Origin: Paenibacillus sp. PL2-23
GTDB taxonomy: Bacteria > Bacillota > Bacilli > Paenibacillales > Paenibacillaceae
NCBI RefSeq assembly: GCF_040834005.1
Contig: NZ_CP162129.1
Coordinates: 199,501-263,500 of the forward strand
Direction: 5' to 3'
Length of the DNA stretch: 64,000 nt
Part shown: in pieces, positions 42,020 to 50,551 of the stretch
How positions within the stretch are numbered: position 1 is the stretch's first letter
How the letters are laid out: each line of letters begins with the position of its first letter
Notes under the pieces: model-generated
What the model was told of the DNA's origin: nothing
Databases searched by the model: none
Seen by the model: only the letters and a program-made list of their open reading frames with translations
Translations under genes and position numbers: made by a program

Positions 42020-43594
42020 ATGGGAATGGATAATATGACGAGTGCCAACAAACAGCGTTACCGTTTCAGCGAAGCACCCATATGGGATTTACAGAAAAGC
42101 TATTATGAAGGGGAGGGGCTGCGGGCGTGGAACAGCGACCAGGTCCCTCAATACATAACCTGCAATCCGCTTATCGCGGGTGCCTATGCCGAAATGATAT
42201 TCGGTTTTCTTCAGGATCGGGCTCAGAAGGGAAACGGCTCGGAGCCTGTGTATGTGGTGGAGCTTGGAGCTGGCGTGGGGCGGTTTGCCTTCCAGGTGCT
42301 GCATGAGCTGTCCCGGCTGATCGATTATGCGGGAATTACGCTGCCACCGTACAAATACATCATGACGGACCTCGCTATGAACAATGTGCTGGGATGGCAG
42401 AAGCATCCGGCCCTGCAAGCTTTTATAGCCCAGGGAGTACTCGACTTTGCAAGATTCGATGCCGTTCAGGACTCGGAGCTAAGCCTGGTCGTATCGGGCG
42501 TCACCATCGGTGAAGGAGTCATACAGGAGCCGTTAATCGTTGTGGCGAACTACCTATTCGACAGCCTTCCTCATGAGCTGCTGTATATCGGAGAGGGGCA
42601 AGTGTATGAAACGGATGTTTGGATCGAGTTCCCCGACCAGTGGGAAACGCTGAAGCCATCGGAGGCACTTCACCAATTATCCATGCATTACGAGCATCGC
42701 CGGGCCCCGGAGTACGAGCAGGAGAGCTATCCCTATCGGGATGTGATTGCGGAGTACCAGCAGGAGCTGGAGGATTCCCATATTCTATTCCCAACCGCCG
42801 GCTTAGCATGCTTGGACAGGCTGAATCAATTGTCTCAGGCGGGCTTCCTGTTGCTGACGGCCGACAAGGGCGATCATTTGCTTGAGAGCTTCAAATATGC
42901 GGAGCCTCCTGAGCTGATTCTTCATGGCAGCTTTTCGCTAACGGCGAACTATCATGCCTTTCAGTATGTTCTGGATCAGCGCGGTGCGCTCTCCTTGTTC
43001 CCGCCGCATCATTACCATTATATTAATGTGGCCTGCATCATTAACGTGGACAAGCCGATGGATTGTCTGCAAACCCGGTTAGCATACCGCCGGTTTATCG
43101 AGCGCTTCGGTCCGGATGAGTTTATTACCTTGAAGGAATGGATAGATCCTGGGATCGACCGTATGGACTTGCAGCAGCTCTTGAGCTTCTGGCGTCTGGG
43201 CGGCTATGACTCCGAATTTTTCCTTCAAAGCACGAAGCGGATTTCCAGCTTGCTGGTGGATGCGAATGAAGAAGAGAAGCAGGATCTTCTACAGGGCATT
43301 GAGCGAATGTGGTCCTCGTATTATACCTTGTCGCACCGTTATGATCTCGCGCTGGATGCCGGTCTCATCTTGTTCGAGATGGAGATGTATCGGGAGTCCA
43401 GACGGTTCTTGGAGATATCGGTGCAGGAGGACCAGGAGGAGATCGTCTCCACCGTCTATTATTGTCTGGCCATCTGTTGCTTCGAGCTGGACGAGGAAGA
43501 CGACGCCATACGTTACACACAAGAATTGCTGAAGCTGGAGCCGGACCATGAAGCCGCGTTGGCGTTGCTCCGCAGCACCGGTATATCGGTGTAG
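42020..43594 (+). CDS. SAM-dependent methyltransferase-like protein with C-terminal TPR region
   Basis: A protein of about 524 residues. VVELGAGVGRFAFQVLHEL (about residue 78) is a Rossmann-type SAM-binding motif I, and the N-terminal half resembles the MidA/NDUFAF7 methyltransferase class, with VANYLFDSLPHE as a probable catalytic-site strand. The last 120 residues contain TPR-like helices (VYYCLAICCFELDEEDDAIRYTQELLKLEP). The substrate is unknown. ATG 42035 (MTSANKQ) is an alternative start, and no start has a strong ribosome site. Its stop lies 5 bases before a 102-bp tandem repeat array. Confidence 0.75.
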   Translation: MGMDNMTSANKQRYRFSEAPIWDLQKSYYEGEGLRAWNSDQVPQYITCNPLIAGAYAEMIFGFLQDRAQKGNGSEPVYVVELGAGVGRFAFQVLHELSRLIDYAGITLPPYKYIMTDLAMNNVLGWQKHPALQAFIAQGVLDFARFDAVQDSELSLVVSGVTIGEGVIQEPLIVVANYLFDSLPHELLYIGEGQVYETDVWIEFPDQWETLKPSEALHQLSMHYEHRRAPEYEQESYPYRDVIAEYQQELEDSHILFPTAGLACLDRLNQLSQAGFLLLTADKGDHLLESFKYAEPPELILHGSFSLTANYHAFQYVLDQRGALSLFPPHHYHYINVACIINVDKPMDCLQTRLAYRRFIERFGPDEFITLKEWIDPGIDRMDLQQLLSFWRLGGYDSEFFLQSTKRISSLLVDANEEEKQDLLQGIERMWSSYYTLSHRYDLALDAGLILFEMEMYRESRRFLEISVQEDQEEIVSTVYYCLAICCFELDEEDDAIRYTQELLKLEPDHEAALALLRSTGISV

Positions 43595-43599
43595 GATTT

Positions 43600-43905
43600 G
43601 GGATCGTTGTTGGCGCTCAGGAGCGGGAAATTGGTTGAGCAACGACACGAGGTGTGGCTATAGCGTCGAATGTGGTGCAGCAGCGGTTAATAACGACACG
43701 AGGGATCGTTGTTGGCGCTCGGGAGCGAGAAATTGGTTGAGCAACGACACGAGGTGTGGCTATAGCGTCGAATGTGGTGTAGCAGCGGTCAATAACGACA
43801 CGAGGGATCGTTGTTGGTGCTCGAGAGCGGGAAATTGGTTGAGCAACGACACGAGGTGTGGCTATAGCGTCGAATGTGGTGCAGCAGCGGTTAATAACGA
43901 CACGA
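43600..43905 (+). repeat. Three tandem 102-bp repeats
   Basis: Three head-to-tail copies start at 43600, 43702 and 43804, each 102 bases long with only a few substitutions. Each unit holds two copies of AACGACACGAGG about 50 bases apart and a small palindrome (CGCTC..GAGCG). The length is a multiple of 3, so the array stays open in one frame (ORF 43548-43931), but there is no start signal and the product looks like shadow coding. The fourth copy breaks off after a few bases near the lipL promoter region. Confidence 0.9.
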
Positions 43906-43970
43906 GGGATGCCATTGGCCTCGCGCTATAGTAGATGGAGATGAACGTGTCCGGAGAGGAGCTGACAGGT

Positions 43971-44792
43971 ATGAGCCATTTGCCGCAAAAGATAGAGGTC
44001 CTGGACCGCATGAATGAGCTGGGCGGTTCCGATCCGCTGTACGCCTTTGCGCTGGACGAGCTGCTTTGTCGGCGAGCAGGCCAAGGCGGCCCGGCGCTCT
44101 GTCATATATGGCGGCATCCGCAGGCATTTGTGCTGGGCTCGCAGGATGTTCGGCTGCCTTACGCGCGAGAGGCAATGGAGTGGCTGGCGTCTCACGGCTG
44201 GCCGGTCGTCGTGCGAAATTCCGGAGGAGCCGCGGTGCCTCTGGATGGCGGCGTGGTCAATCTGTCGCTTATCTGTCCCAACGCCGGCGAGGGTCATGCC
44301 GGTTATCGGTATGACTTCGAGTCCATGTTCATGCTGATTAGCGGAGCGCTGAGCGGTACAGGCCAGGTTGTCCAGAAGGGTCTCATTGAGGGGGCCTATT
44401 GCCCGGGAGATTACGATCTCAGCATCCATGGACGCAAGTTTTGCGGAATCGCGCAGAGACGCCAAGTGCATGCAACGATTATACAAGCATTTGTTGTGGC
44501 GGAAGGCTCGGGCAGCTCTCGGGCTTCATTCGTCCGGCAGTTCTACGATATCGCATCCGGCGGAGACCATTCGCTGGGGCATCCCCTGGTTGATACCCAA
44601 AGTACAGCCAGCCTGGAGGAGCTTGACGCTCTAGGACCCATGGGAGCCTTTTCGTTTGCCAGCGCGGTGAAGAACGTCCTGGCAAGCACGGGAGCAGCGG
44701 CTTACGATGCTTCGTTGCTTCCGAATCGGCAGGAAATAGAAGACAAGATCGTCTCCTTACGGGCTCGTTATGGTGAAGCTGGGCGCAGCTAG
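43971..44792 (+). CDS. lipL: Octanoyl-[GcvH]:protein N-octanoyltransferase-like (LipL)
   Basis: A 273-residue member of the lipoate-protein ligase/transferase family. GAYCPGDYDLSIHGRKFCGI contains the catalytic Cys (residue 144) and the invariant Lys region of LipL, which moves octanoyl groups from GcvH to E2 subunits in Gram-positive lipoate synthesis. VVRNSGGAAVPLDGGVVNLS is the acyl-binding loop. I prefer ATG 43971 over 43935 since GGAGAGGAG lies 9 bases upstream. LipM and LplA are alternatives, but the CPGDYDLS sequence and length favour LipL. Confidence 0.88.
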   Translation: MSHLPQKIEVLDRMNELGGSDPLYAFALDELLCRRAGQGGPALCHIWRHPQAFVLGSQDVRLPYAREAMEWLASHGWPVVVRNSGGAAVPLDGGVVNLSLICPNAGEGHAGYRYDFESMFMLISGALSGTGQVVQKGLIEGAYCPGDYDLSIHGRKFCGIAQRRQVHATIIQAFVVAEGSGSSRASFVRQFYDIASGGDHSLGHPLVDTQSTASLEELDALGPMGAFSFASAVKNVLASTGAAAYDASLLPNRQEIEDKIVSLRARYGEAGRS

Positions 44793-44960
44793 CCATGTGT
44801 AGCCGTTATGTAAACCGAAAGCGGAGAGTGGCAGTGACGATCAGTTTAATGATATAGTGTAGTCAGACAAATGTGATGCAAAATCATTTCAGGATTGGAT
44901 GATTTATTCAACATAGGGCCAGAGATGGAATCTGCCAAATTAACTAGTTAGGGTGATATT

Positions 44961-45269
44961 TTGAGGAAAAAACAACCGATGTCATTTGAGGATCTGCTAA
45001 AGGATCTGCAAGGGCACAAAACAATTGAAGACGACTCCACTCAGCCTTCATTGGAGAAGCTTTTTCATGACTCCTTTATGAAAAAGCATTCCAGATTCAA
45101 CAGCTTCCAGGAGTTTATGGACAAAGGCAACTTTCAGGCGGAGTCGCTGCAAGACATTGAAAAAATAACCGGTGAGCTTTTCGATCGGCATATTGACCGG
45201 GAAACGGATTTTCCGGATTGGAAGACCATGTTGGAAACCGCAAATATGGAGTTTGAGAGAAAACAATAG
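44961..45269 (+). CDS. Small hydrophilic protein of unknown function
   Basis: A 102-residue, highly charged, mostly helical protein (SFEDLLKDLQGHKTIEDD, FMKKHSRFNSFQEFMDKGNF). It begins at TTG 44961, 7 bases after AGGGTG; ATG 44979 would be the next choice but has a weak site. No membrane segment or known motif. It ends before a strong shared terminator. I do not recognise the family. Confidence 0.65.
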   Translation: MRKKQPMSFEDLLKDLQGHKTIEDDSTQPSLEKLFHDSFMKKHSRFNSFQEFMDKGNFQAESLQDIEKITGELFDRHIDRETDFPDWKTMLETANMEFERKQ

Positions 45270-45290
45270 ACGGCCATGGGTCGGAACGAG

Positions 45291-45326
45291 AAGATGCTGG
45301 GAATATTCATATCCCCAGCATCTTTT
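45291..45326. terminator. Bidirectional terminator
   Basis: AAGATGCTGGG and CCCAGCATCTT form a perfect 11-bp stem, with TT following on the + strand and A-rich sequence before it that gives T on the other strand. It lies between the convergent hypothetical and SDR genes. Confidence 0.8.
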
Positions 45327-45342
45327 CCATTGCCGTTGCCGA

Positions 45343-46128
45343 TTACAGCTTCTGCTCGAGAACGCCGCGCGTGATCTTGGTGACAAACCTTCGTGGGAAC
45401 AGACGCGGCGCTTGTGTGAGCAGCCAGTTCTGGAAGCCGGGAACGACGTACGTTTTGCCGCTCATCAGCGCCTTGTACCCGATCTTTGCAACGGTCTCCG
45501 GGTTCATGAGCGCTTTGGGGTCGGCAACCTTCTGTCCATCCATCTTCGCGCTTCGGAAAAACTCGGTTCCCGTGGCTCCAGGGCACAACGCGGTGACAGT
45601 GACGCCTGTCCCTTGCAGCTCGTTCGCGACGGATTCCGTGAGCGAGAGTACGAATGCCTTGGAGGCAGAATAATTGGCGCTGAGCGGGCAAGCATAAAAC
45701 GATGTCGTCGAGCCCATGTTGAGGATGCGCCCACTTCCGCGTTTCACCATGTCTGGGAGGAACAGCATCATAAGGTGGGAGAGCGATTGGACGTTGAGCT
45801 GCAGCATCTCAAGCTCGGAGCGTACGTCCTGTTCATGCAGCAGTCCGAAGGAGCCGATTCCAGCATTATTGATGAGTACGTCGATCTTGATGTCTTGATC
45901 GTTCAGTCGTTCGTGGAGCAGGACGGCGCCATTGCTCTGAGCCAGGTCAACGGGTATCGCAATCGTGGACACGTTGTAATGGTTCTGCAGCTGCCGAGCA
46001 AGCTCCTTAAGCTTCTCCTCGTTGCGGGATGCCAGAATGACGCGATAGCCAAGCTTGGCGAACAATTCCGCGAATGCCTTGCCAATTCCGCTGGATGCGC
46101 CAGTAATCAGGACGGTTTTTGTTTTCAT
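45343..46128 (-). CDS. Short-chain dehydrogenase/reductase (DltE/YqjQ-like)
   Basis: A 261-residue SDR: TGASSGIGKAFAELFAKLGY cofactor loop, NNAG, active-site Ser in NMGSTTSF, catalytic YSASK. The C-terminal LFPRRFVTKITRGVLEQ is basic and may bind membrane, as in DltE-type relatives. The minus-strand gene follows an ArsR regulator after 93 bases that contain a 10-bp palindrome resembling one before arsR, so the ArsR protein probably controls it. Confidence 0.88.
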   Translation of the reverse strand: MKTKTVLITGASSGIGKAFAELFAKLGYRVILASRNEEKLKELARQLQNHYNVSTIAIPVDLAQSNGAVLLHERLNDQDIKIDVLINNAGIGSFGLLHEQDVRSELEMLQLNVQSLSHLMMLFLPDMVKRGSGRILNMGSTTSFYACPLSANYSASKAFVLSLTESVANELQGTGVTVTALCPGATGTEFFRSAKMDGQKVADPKALMNPETVAKIGYKALMSGKTYVVPGFQNWLLTQAPRLFPRRFVTKITRGVLEQKL

Positions 46129-46162
46129 GTGAATGGAGTCTCCTATTCGATATTTATTTAAA

Positions 46163-46194
46163 ATCCAAATAACTAAGTATCTAATTATTTGGAT
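46163..46194. promoter_or_regulatory. ArsR-type operator before the SDR gene
   Basis: ATCCAAATAA (46163-46172) and TTATTTGGAT (46185-46194) form a perfect 10-bp inverted repeat with a 12-base spacer, between the ArsR and SDR genes. It shares CCAAAT and TTAGTTATTT with the site before arsR. Confidence 0.65.
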
Positions 46195-46221
46195 ATTTAG
46201 CGTAATAAGAAAGAGCCTTGT

Positions 46222-46569
46222 TTATTCGGCCCCTTCGCTCTTCATTTCGATAATGCGATCCGTCGTTGCAAGGAAATCCTTCAATTGCAGCACCGGACCC
46301 TCGATATCCAGGCTGTAGAAAATCTCGGTGGCCACTTTGGTGGCATGGAGTAGCTTGGCTTGCTTTAATATTTTGAGATGGTGGGATATGGCCGATCGGG
46401 ACATCGGTGATCGTTCGACGATCTGGGCGACGTTAAGCGAATCGTGCTTCGTCAGCATCATGATAATATCTTGTCGGACCGGGTCAGCCAAAGCGAGGAA
46501 GATCGGACTGCATTCCCGCAGCTGCCGATGGACGATTGTCTCCAGTTGAGTCGTGTCAGGGGTTTCCAT
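46222..46569 (-). CDS. ArsR-family winged-helix regulator
   Basis: A 115-residue regulator: LADPVRQDIIMML, then the HTH VAQIVERSPMSRSAISHHLK (about residues 44-63) and the wing LLHATKVATEIFYSL. No CxC metal-binding motif is present in the recognition helix, so it probably senses something other than arsenite-type metals. ATG 46569 follows GGAGA; ATG 46593 has no site. It is likely autoregulated through the palindrome at 46599 and represses the SDR gene. Confidence 0.88.
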   Translation of the reverse strand: METPDTTQLETIVHRQLRECSPIFLALADPVRQDIIMMLTKHDSLNVAQIVERSPMSRSAISHHLKILKQAKLLHATKVATEIFYSLDIEGPVLQLKDFLATTDRIIEMKSEGAE

Positions 46570-46598
46570 TGTATGCTGTCTCCATATTCTCATCGACT

Positions 46599-46622
46599 AA
46601 ATAACTAATCATTTGGTTATTT
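46599..46622. promoter_or_regulatory. ArsR-type operator before arsR
   Basis: AAATAAC and GTTATTT arms with a 10-base spacer lie about 30 bases before the arsR start. Sequence similarity with the palindrome at 46163-46194 suggests the same protein binds both. Confidence 0.6.
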
Positions 46623-46738
46623 GATTATAAATATAATGGGAACTGCCGGCGATGTCAAGAGCTGTGACTTACTGTTATGCCCGAGAGGGTGTCTGTCGAT
46701 TTTTCCCTGGATAACTTGATTATTAATTTCATAGGACC

Positions 46739-46747
46739 TGCTATAAT
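46739..46747 (+). promoter_or_regulatory. Extended -10 promoter of the RsbQ-like gene
   Basis: TGCTATAAT is a perfect extended -10 element, 40 bases before the GTG start at 46787. A TTATTA hexamer lies 16 bases upstream as a weak -35. The gap 46623-46738 has no gene. Confidence 0.55.
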
Positions 46748-46786
46748 AAGGGAAGATATGCAAGAATAACACAAAGGAGGCTTGAG

Positions 46787-47605
46787 GTGGAGCGCAACCA
46801 CGAACGATTAAGGCGGAACGACGTCAACATAACAGGCTCCGGGAGCAAGTCCATACTATTCGCGCCTGGCTTTGGCTGTGACCAGAGGGTGTGGAGGTAT
46901 GTGACGCCCGCCTTTGAGCAGGAATATCGGATTATTACTTTCGATTACGTAGGGGCAGGCAAGAGCGACCTGCGATACTATGACCCTATCAGGTACAGTG
47001 GGCTGGCCGGGTATGCCCAGGATGTCCTGGATGTCATTGACGCTCTTGAATTGCAAAAAGTCACATTCGTAGGTCACTCGGTCAGCGGTATGATTGGGTT
47101 ATTGGCTTCCATTCAGGACCCCAGGCCCTTCGATTCCCTTATTATGCTGGGACCTTCTCCCTGCTACCTGAATGATCCGCCTCACTACGCTGGCGGCTTT
47201 GATAGAAGCGCGCTCGAAGGTCTGATTGAATTGATGGAGAAAAATTACATACAGTGGGCGAGCATGCTTGCTCCTATCATTATGCAAAATCCGGATCGTC
47301 CGCATCTAGCGGAAGAGTTGGAAGAAAGCTTCTGCTCTACCGATCCTGTTATTGCCGGCAACTTTGCCAGGGCCACCTTCTTCTCCGACAATCGGCAGGA
47401 TCTTCCCAAGGCGACCGTTCCATCGCTTATATTGCAATGTGCGGAGGATGCCATCGCTCCAAGGCAAGTAGGCGAATATATGCATCGCCACATGCCCGGC
47501 AGCGACATTCAATTCATGCAGGCTACAGGGCACTGCCCGCATTTGAGTCATCCTGAGGAAACGGCAGCATTGATCAAAGACTATCTTCGTAAGCTTCATC
47601 GTTAG
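46787..47605 (+). CDS. RsbQ/KAI2-like alpha/beta hydrolase
   Basis: A 272-residue alpha/beta hydrolase. The triad is Ser98 (GHSVSG), Asp221 (CAEDAIAP) and His249 ([12 protein letters not shown]), each exactly two positions beyond the Ser96/Asp219/His247 triad of B. subtilis Rsb[17 protein letters not shown] is the typical oxyanion-loop start of RsbQ and strigolactone-receptor-like proteins. GTG 46787 follows AAAGGAGG. In B. subtilis RsbQ works with the PAS phosphatase RsbP; here the next gene, 3 bases after, encodes a PAS histidine kinase, which points to a signalling pair with a small hydrophobic ligand. Confidence 0.9.
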   Translation: MERNHERLRRNDVNITGSGSKSILFAPGFGCDQRVWRYVTPAFEQEYRIITFDYVGAGKSDLRYYDPIRYSGLAGYAQDVLDVIDALELQKVTFVGHSVSGMIGLLASIQDPRPFDSLIMLGPSPCYLNDPPHYAGGFDRSALEGLIELMEKNYIQWASMLAPIIMQNPDRPHLAEELEESFCSTDPVIAGNFARATFFSDNRQDLPKATVPSLILQCAEDAIAPRQVGEYMHRHMPGSDIQFMQATGHCPHLSHPEETAALIKDYLRKLHR

Positions 47606-47608
47606 CCT

Positions 47609-49051
47609 ATGCATCTGGATACGGGTCAGTTGCCCTGCGGTTATATATCCCTGTCTCTGGATGGAGTCATCCTGTCGATTAATGATCAGCTGCTGAGGTG
47701 GATGGCTGCAGATCGCGTCCATACGGAGGGCTGTCACGTAAACACGATCTTAACGGATTCTAGCAAGCTATTCTATCATATGTATCTCTTCCCCATGCTG
47801 AAGCTGCGCGGCAAGGTGGAGGAAATGTATTTGACCTTGAAGGCCGGGGACGGAGCGGAGGTGCCCGTCCTGCTGAACGGAGTATGCCGCGAACGGGAAG
47901 GCGTCATGGTCAACGAATGTATTCTGATGCGAACGGTGAACAGGCACAAGCTGGAGCATGAATATCTTCTTGCCAAGAAAGCGGCGGAGCAGGCGAAGCA
48001 GTCGATTGTCGAAACGGCTAGCGACGCGATTATATTGACTGATCGCCATATGAAGATTGTGTCGTGGAACAGGGCGGCAGAAGCGCTCTTCAGCTACAGC
48101 GAGCAGGAAGCCACGGGACAAGATTTGGAGCTATTCATCCCAGAGCAGCTCAAGGAGAGTTACCATGAGGCCGTAGAGCGTCTTCGAGAGCAGGGACAAT
48201 CCATGACAATGGGCCAAATGGCGGAATGGAGCGGGCTGCGCAAGGACGGAACGCAGTTCCCTGCGGAAATGTCTCTTAACTGCTGGCAAGTGAATGGCGA
48301 GTACTATTGGAGCGCTATTATACGCGATCTGACAGAGCGGAAGCGAACCCAGCAGCTGCTCCTGAATTCCGAGAAGCTAAGCATCGCGGGCCAGCTTGCG
48401 GCAGGCATCGCCCATGAAATTCGCAATCCGTTAACGGCGATTAAGGGCTTCCATCAGTTAATGGAAGCAGAGGGCAACGGAAAGCCGTATTATTTTCAAA
48501 TATTGAGAGACGAAATGAATCGCATTGAATTGATATTGAATGAGCTGCTGCTGCTAGCCAAGCCGCAGGCTATGCAATTGAAGCAAGTGGACATCAGAGC
48601 GTTGCTGGAGCAGGTGTCCACCCTTATGGATTCACAGATTAATCTGCATAACATTCATGTCGAAATCAAGTGCGAGCAGGATGTGCCGGCCTTCATTCCA
48701 TGCGATGAGAATCAAATGAAGCAGATCTTTATTAACTTCCTCAAAAATGCGATAGAAGCGATGCCGGGAGGAGGCCAGGTTATCATCACGCTCGCCAAGC
48801 AAGATGAGGGCAGCCTTCTCATCCGCATTATGGACACAGGGGAGGGCATTCCCGAGGATAAGCTGAAGAGAATTGGGGAGCCGTTCTTTACAACCAAAGA
48901 GAAGGGTACGGGATTAGGCTTCATGGTCTGTCGTAAAATCGTAGAGGATCATCAAGGCTCGCTGCAACTATTCAGCACACGGAACGAAGGAACGACGGTT
49001 GAGGTCGTTCTGCCATTTGACTATGAGGAGAATCGGCATATCGTCCGCTAA
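47609..49051 (+). CDS. Soluble PAS-PAS histidine kinase paired with the RsbQ-like hydrolase
   Basis: A 480-residue kinase without membrane segments. PAS1 (about 5-105, LSLDGVILSINDQLLRW, then LFYHMYLFPMLKLRG) is of the kind found in RsbP-like phosphatases. PAS2 spans about 130-250 (DAIILTDRHMKIVSWN). HisKA carries the phospho-acceptor His near 269 in AAGIAHEIRNPLTAI, and the ATPase domain has NFLKNAIEAM, DTGEGI and GTGLGFMV. The core resembles sporulation kinases KinA/KinE. It has no response-regulator neighbour, as expected for a phosphorelay kinase. It is translated 3 bases after the hydrolase stop. Confidence 0.9.
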   Translation: MHLDTGQLPCGYISLSLDGVILSINDQLLRWMAADRVHTEGCHVNTILTDSSKLFYHMYLFPMLKLRGKVEEMYLTLKAGDGAEVPVLLNGVCREREGVMVNECILMRTVNRHKLEHEYLLAKKAAEQAKQSIVETASDAIILTDRHMKIVSWNRAAEALFSYSEQEATGQDLELFIPEQLKESYHEAVERLREQGQSMTMGQMAEWSGLRKDGTQFPAEMSLNCWQVNGEYYWSAIIRDLTERKRTQQLLLNSEKLSIAGQLAAGIAHEIRNPLTAIKGFHQLMEAEGNGKPYYFQILRDEMNRIELILNELLLLAKPQAMQLKQVDIRALLEQVSTLMDSQINLHNIHVEIKCEQDVPAFIPCDENQMKQIFINFLKNAIEAMPGGGQVIITLAKQDEGSLLIRIMDTGEGIPEDKLKRIGEPFFTTKEKGTGLGFMVCRKIVEDHQGSLQLFSTRNEGTTVEVVLPFDYEENRHIVR

Positions 49052-49174
49052 CTTACTCAAATTCACCTTACCAGGTTCTAGTTCACCTATTTTTTCCTTG
49101 TCCACATTCATCCCTTACCAAACAGGATGCCGCTGCATTCTATGAACTATATCGATGTAAGGGAGGTTTTGAGG

Positions 49175-49501
49175 ATGGGAAATAGAAGAGCTAGCGGTTA
49201 TGATCCGGTTCAAATTTCGAACTCCACTCCGTATAGCGCGTTTGGACGAGTGGAATACGCATCCATCTTTTGCAGCAACGATGGCTATAATGTTCAAAGC
49301 AACCAGACGTGGACCGGTCCTGGCCGCGGAATCTGTCTACTGACGAGAATTACCGCGACGGTGCGCACGCCGCTTGGCAATATTGAGGCGCAGCCTTACA
49401 CATCTTCCGGTACGTCCTTTAGCCAATTCGCCATCATTCAAGTGGGAGAGAACCGTTACCAAGTGACGCGCGTGGTAAGTGCCAGAAGACGTCGCAAGTA
49501 G
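49175..49501 (+). CDS. Small protein of unknown function
   Basis: A 108-residue protein. Residues 10-50 (DPVQISNSTPYSAFGRVEYA) and 60-100 look beta-rich, and the tail is very basic (VVSARRRRK). No signal peptide, membrane segment or motif that I recognise. ATG 49175 follows GGGAGG at 9 bases, better than the longer 49127 start. It is followed by a good terminator, so it is a monocistronic gene. Confidence 0.65.
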   Translation: MGNRRASGYDPVQISNSTPYSAFGRVEYASIFCSNDGYNVQSNQTWTGPGRGICLLTRITATVRTPLGNIEAQPYTSSGTSFSQFAIIQVGENRYQVTRVVSARRRRK

Positions 49502-49543
49502 CCTCCAGCAGCAGCTATGCAAAGCTAAGTACTCATGCCCCAG

Positions 49544-49580
49544 AAGACGACCGCCCATACCAACAGGGTGGTCGTCTTTT
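49544..49580. terminator. Rho-independent terminator
   Basis: AAGACGACC and GGTCGTCTT form a 9-bp stem, with T-rich sequence after it on the + strand and the A-rich complement before it. It serves the 49175 gene and probably also the convergent YheC/YheD gene. Confidence 0.8.
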
Positions 49581-49584
49581 CATG

Positions 49585-50310
49585 TTAATGCTTCTTGTAC
49601 CTCATAATGGTGTGATACATGGAGGTGTCTTTCAGGAGCCGGAAGGGGCGCAAGTCCGGTCGATAGTTGCCCTCAATGATCCAGATTCGCCGCCTCTTGT
49701 CGATGCCAATATCGAAGCCGACCTGCCGAAGCTTGGGGTAGCGCTCGCCAAGGCGCTTGGCAGCCATCAGCGCGATACGCTCCGCTTCCGCCAGCAAGTC
49801 CCGGTTTCCGATGTGAGCGGCTTGAAGCGCCTCCAATACGGGTATGGTACGGCGGGCCACATTGGTAACCAGGTAGCCTTGGGCTGCAACTTTGGCGTAG
49901 GAGCCCGTCACGCGCCACGGGGACGAGGAGCCTTTTTTTCGCTGAGCCATGATTCGAATGTCGAACGGTCTGTGCCCGATTTGAGCCAGCTGCAGACGCC
50001 TCTGGACGATATAGCGGCGACCTTTGTTTTTTTTGCGGAGGAGCCACTTTAGTAATGGATGGAGGCTGTTCAGGGTGACCACATTTCTTTCGTTTTGCAT
50101 GCGATAGGTGTTCCCTCCGGTCCGGGTGACGAACACGATATTCCTTCCGTATCGCCCGTCGCGAGGCTTTAGTACAACGCTTTGGTAGTGTCGCAGCATC
50201 GACGTTAAAGCTTTATCATGGAGCAACTGTGTTGCGGGCAGCCGTCCGGCGAGAGCGGACTTGCCTCGAAGGATGCGATATTGCATCCATTTATCCCTCT
50301 TGATTGACAT
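49585..50310 (-). CDS. YheC/YheD-family ATP-grasp protein
   Basis: A 241-residue protein of the endospore coat-associated YheC/YheD family. ATP-grasp features: VVLKPRDGRYGRNIVFV, PFDIRIMAQ and VGFDIGIDKRRRIWIIEGNYRPDL with the metal-binding Glu/Asn. The substrate is unknown; relatives affect spore coat properties. ATG 50310 has AAGG upstream, while ATG 50343 has no ribosome site. It is shorter than full-length YheC or YheD (about 360 to 450), lacking an N-terminal domain. Confidence 0.82.
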   Translation of the reverse strand: MSIKRDKWMQYRILRGKSALAGRLPATQLLHDKALTSMLRHYQSVVLKPRDGRYGRNIVFVTRTGGNTYRMQNERNVVTLNSLHPLLKWLLRKKNKGRRYIVQRRLQLAQIGHRPFDIRIMAQRKKGSSSPWRVTGSYAKVAAQGYLVTNVARRTIPVLEALQAAHIGNRDLLAEAERIALMAAKRLGERYPKLRQVGFDIGIDKRRRIWIIEGNYRPDLRPFRLLKDTSMYHTIMRYKKH

Positions 50311-50551
50311 GGAGCTCACAGCCTTTACACCTTTTAACGTCATTCTAAGTCATAATTGTCGGCAGCATAAGGGATGATTCGTCCATATTTAATAAATGAT
50401 TAATGGATGAAGAGTGACCGAAGTAAGAAAATTATCAGTCGCCTTTAGTATGCTAATGATGACAAGAATCGATCTAAATAGACAAATCGATGAAAGAGTA
50501 AGTGATGGGGAGTTAGACACGGAATCATTTTATATGAAAGGAAGAATGTGT

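Noticed and set aside
43600..43905. CRISPR array
   Set aside because: The repeats are contiguous 102-bp copies without variable spacers and there are no cas genes.
43548..43931. ORF across the 102-bp repeats giving 34-residue peptide repeats
   Set aside because: Open only because the unit length is divisible by 3. It starts inside the methyltransferase gene, has no ribosome site, and the Cys/Arg/Trp-rich product is not credible.
45172..46161. + strand ORF of 329 codons
   Set aside because: Opposite strand of the SDR gene with TGASSGIG and YSASK; no independent support.
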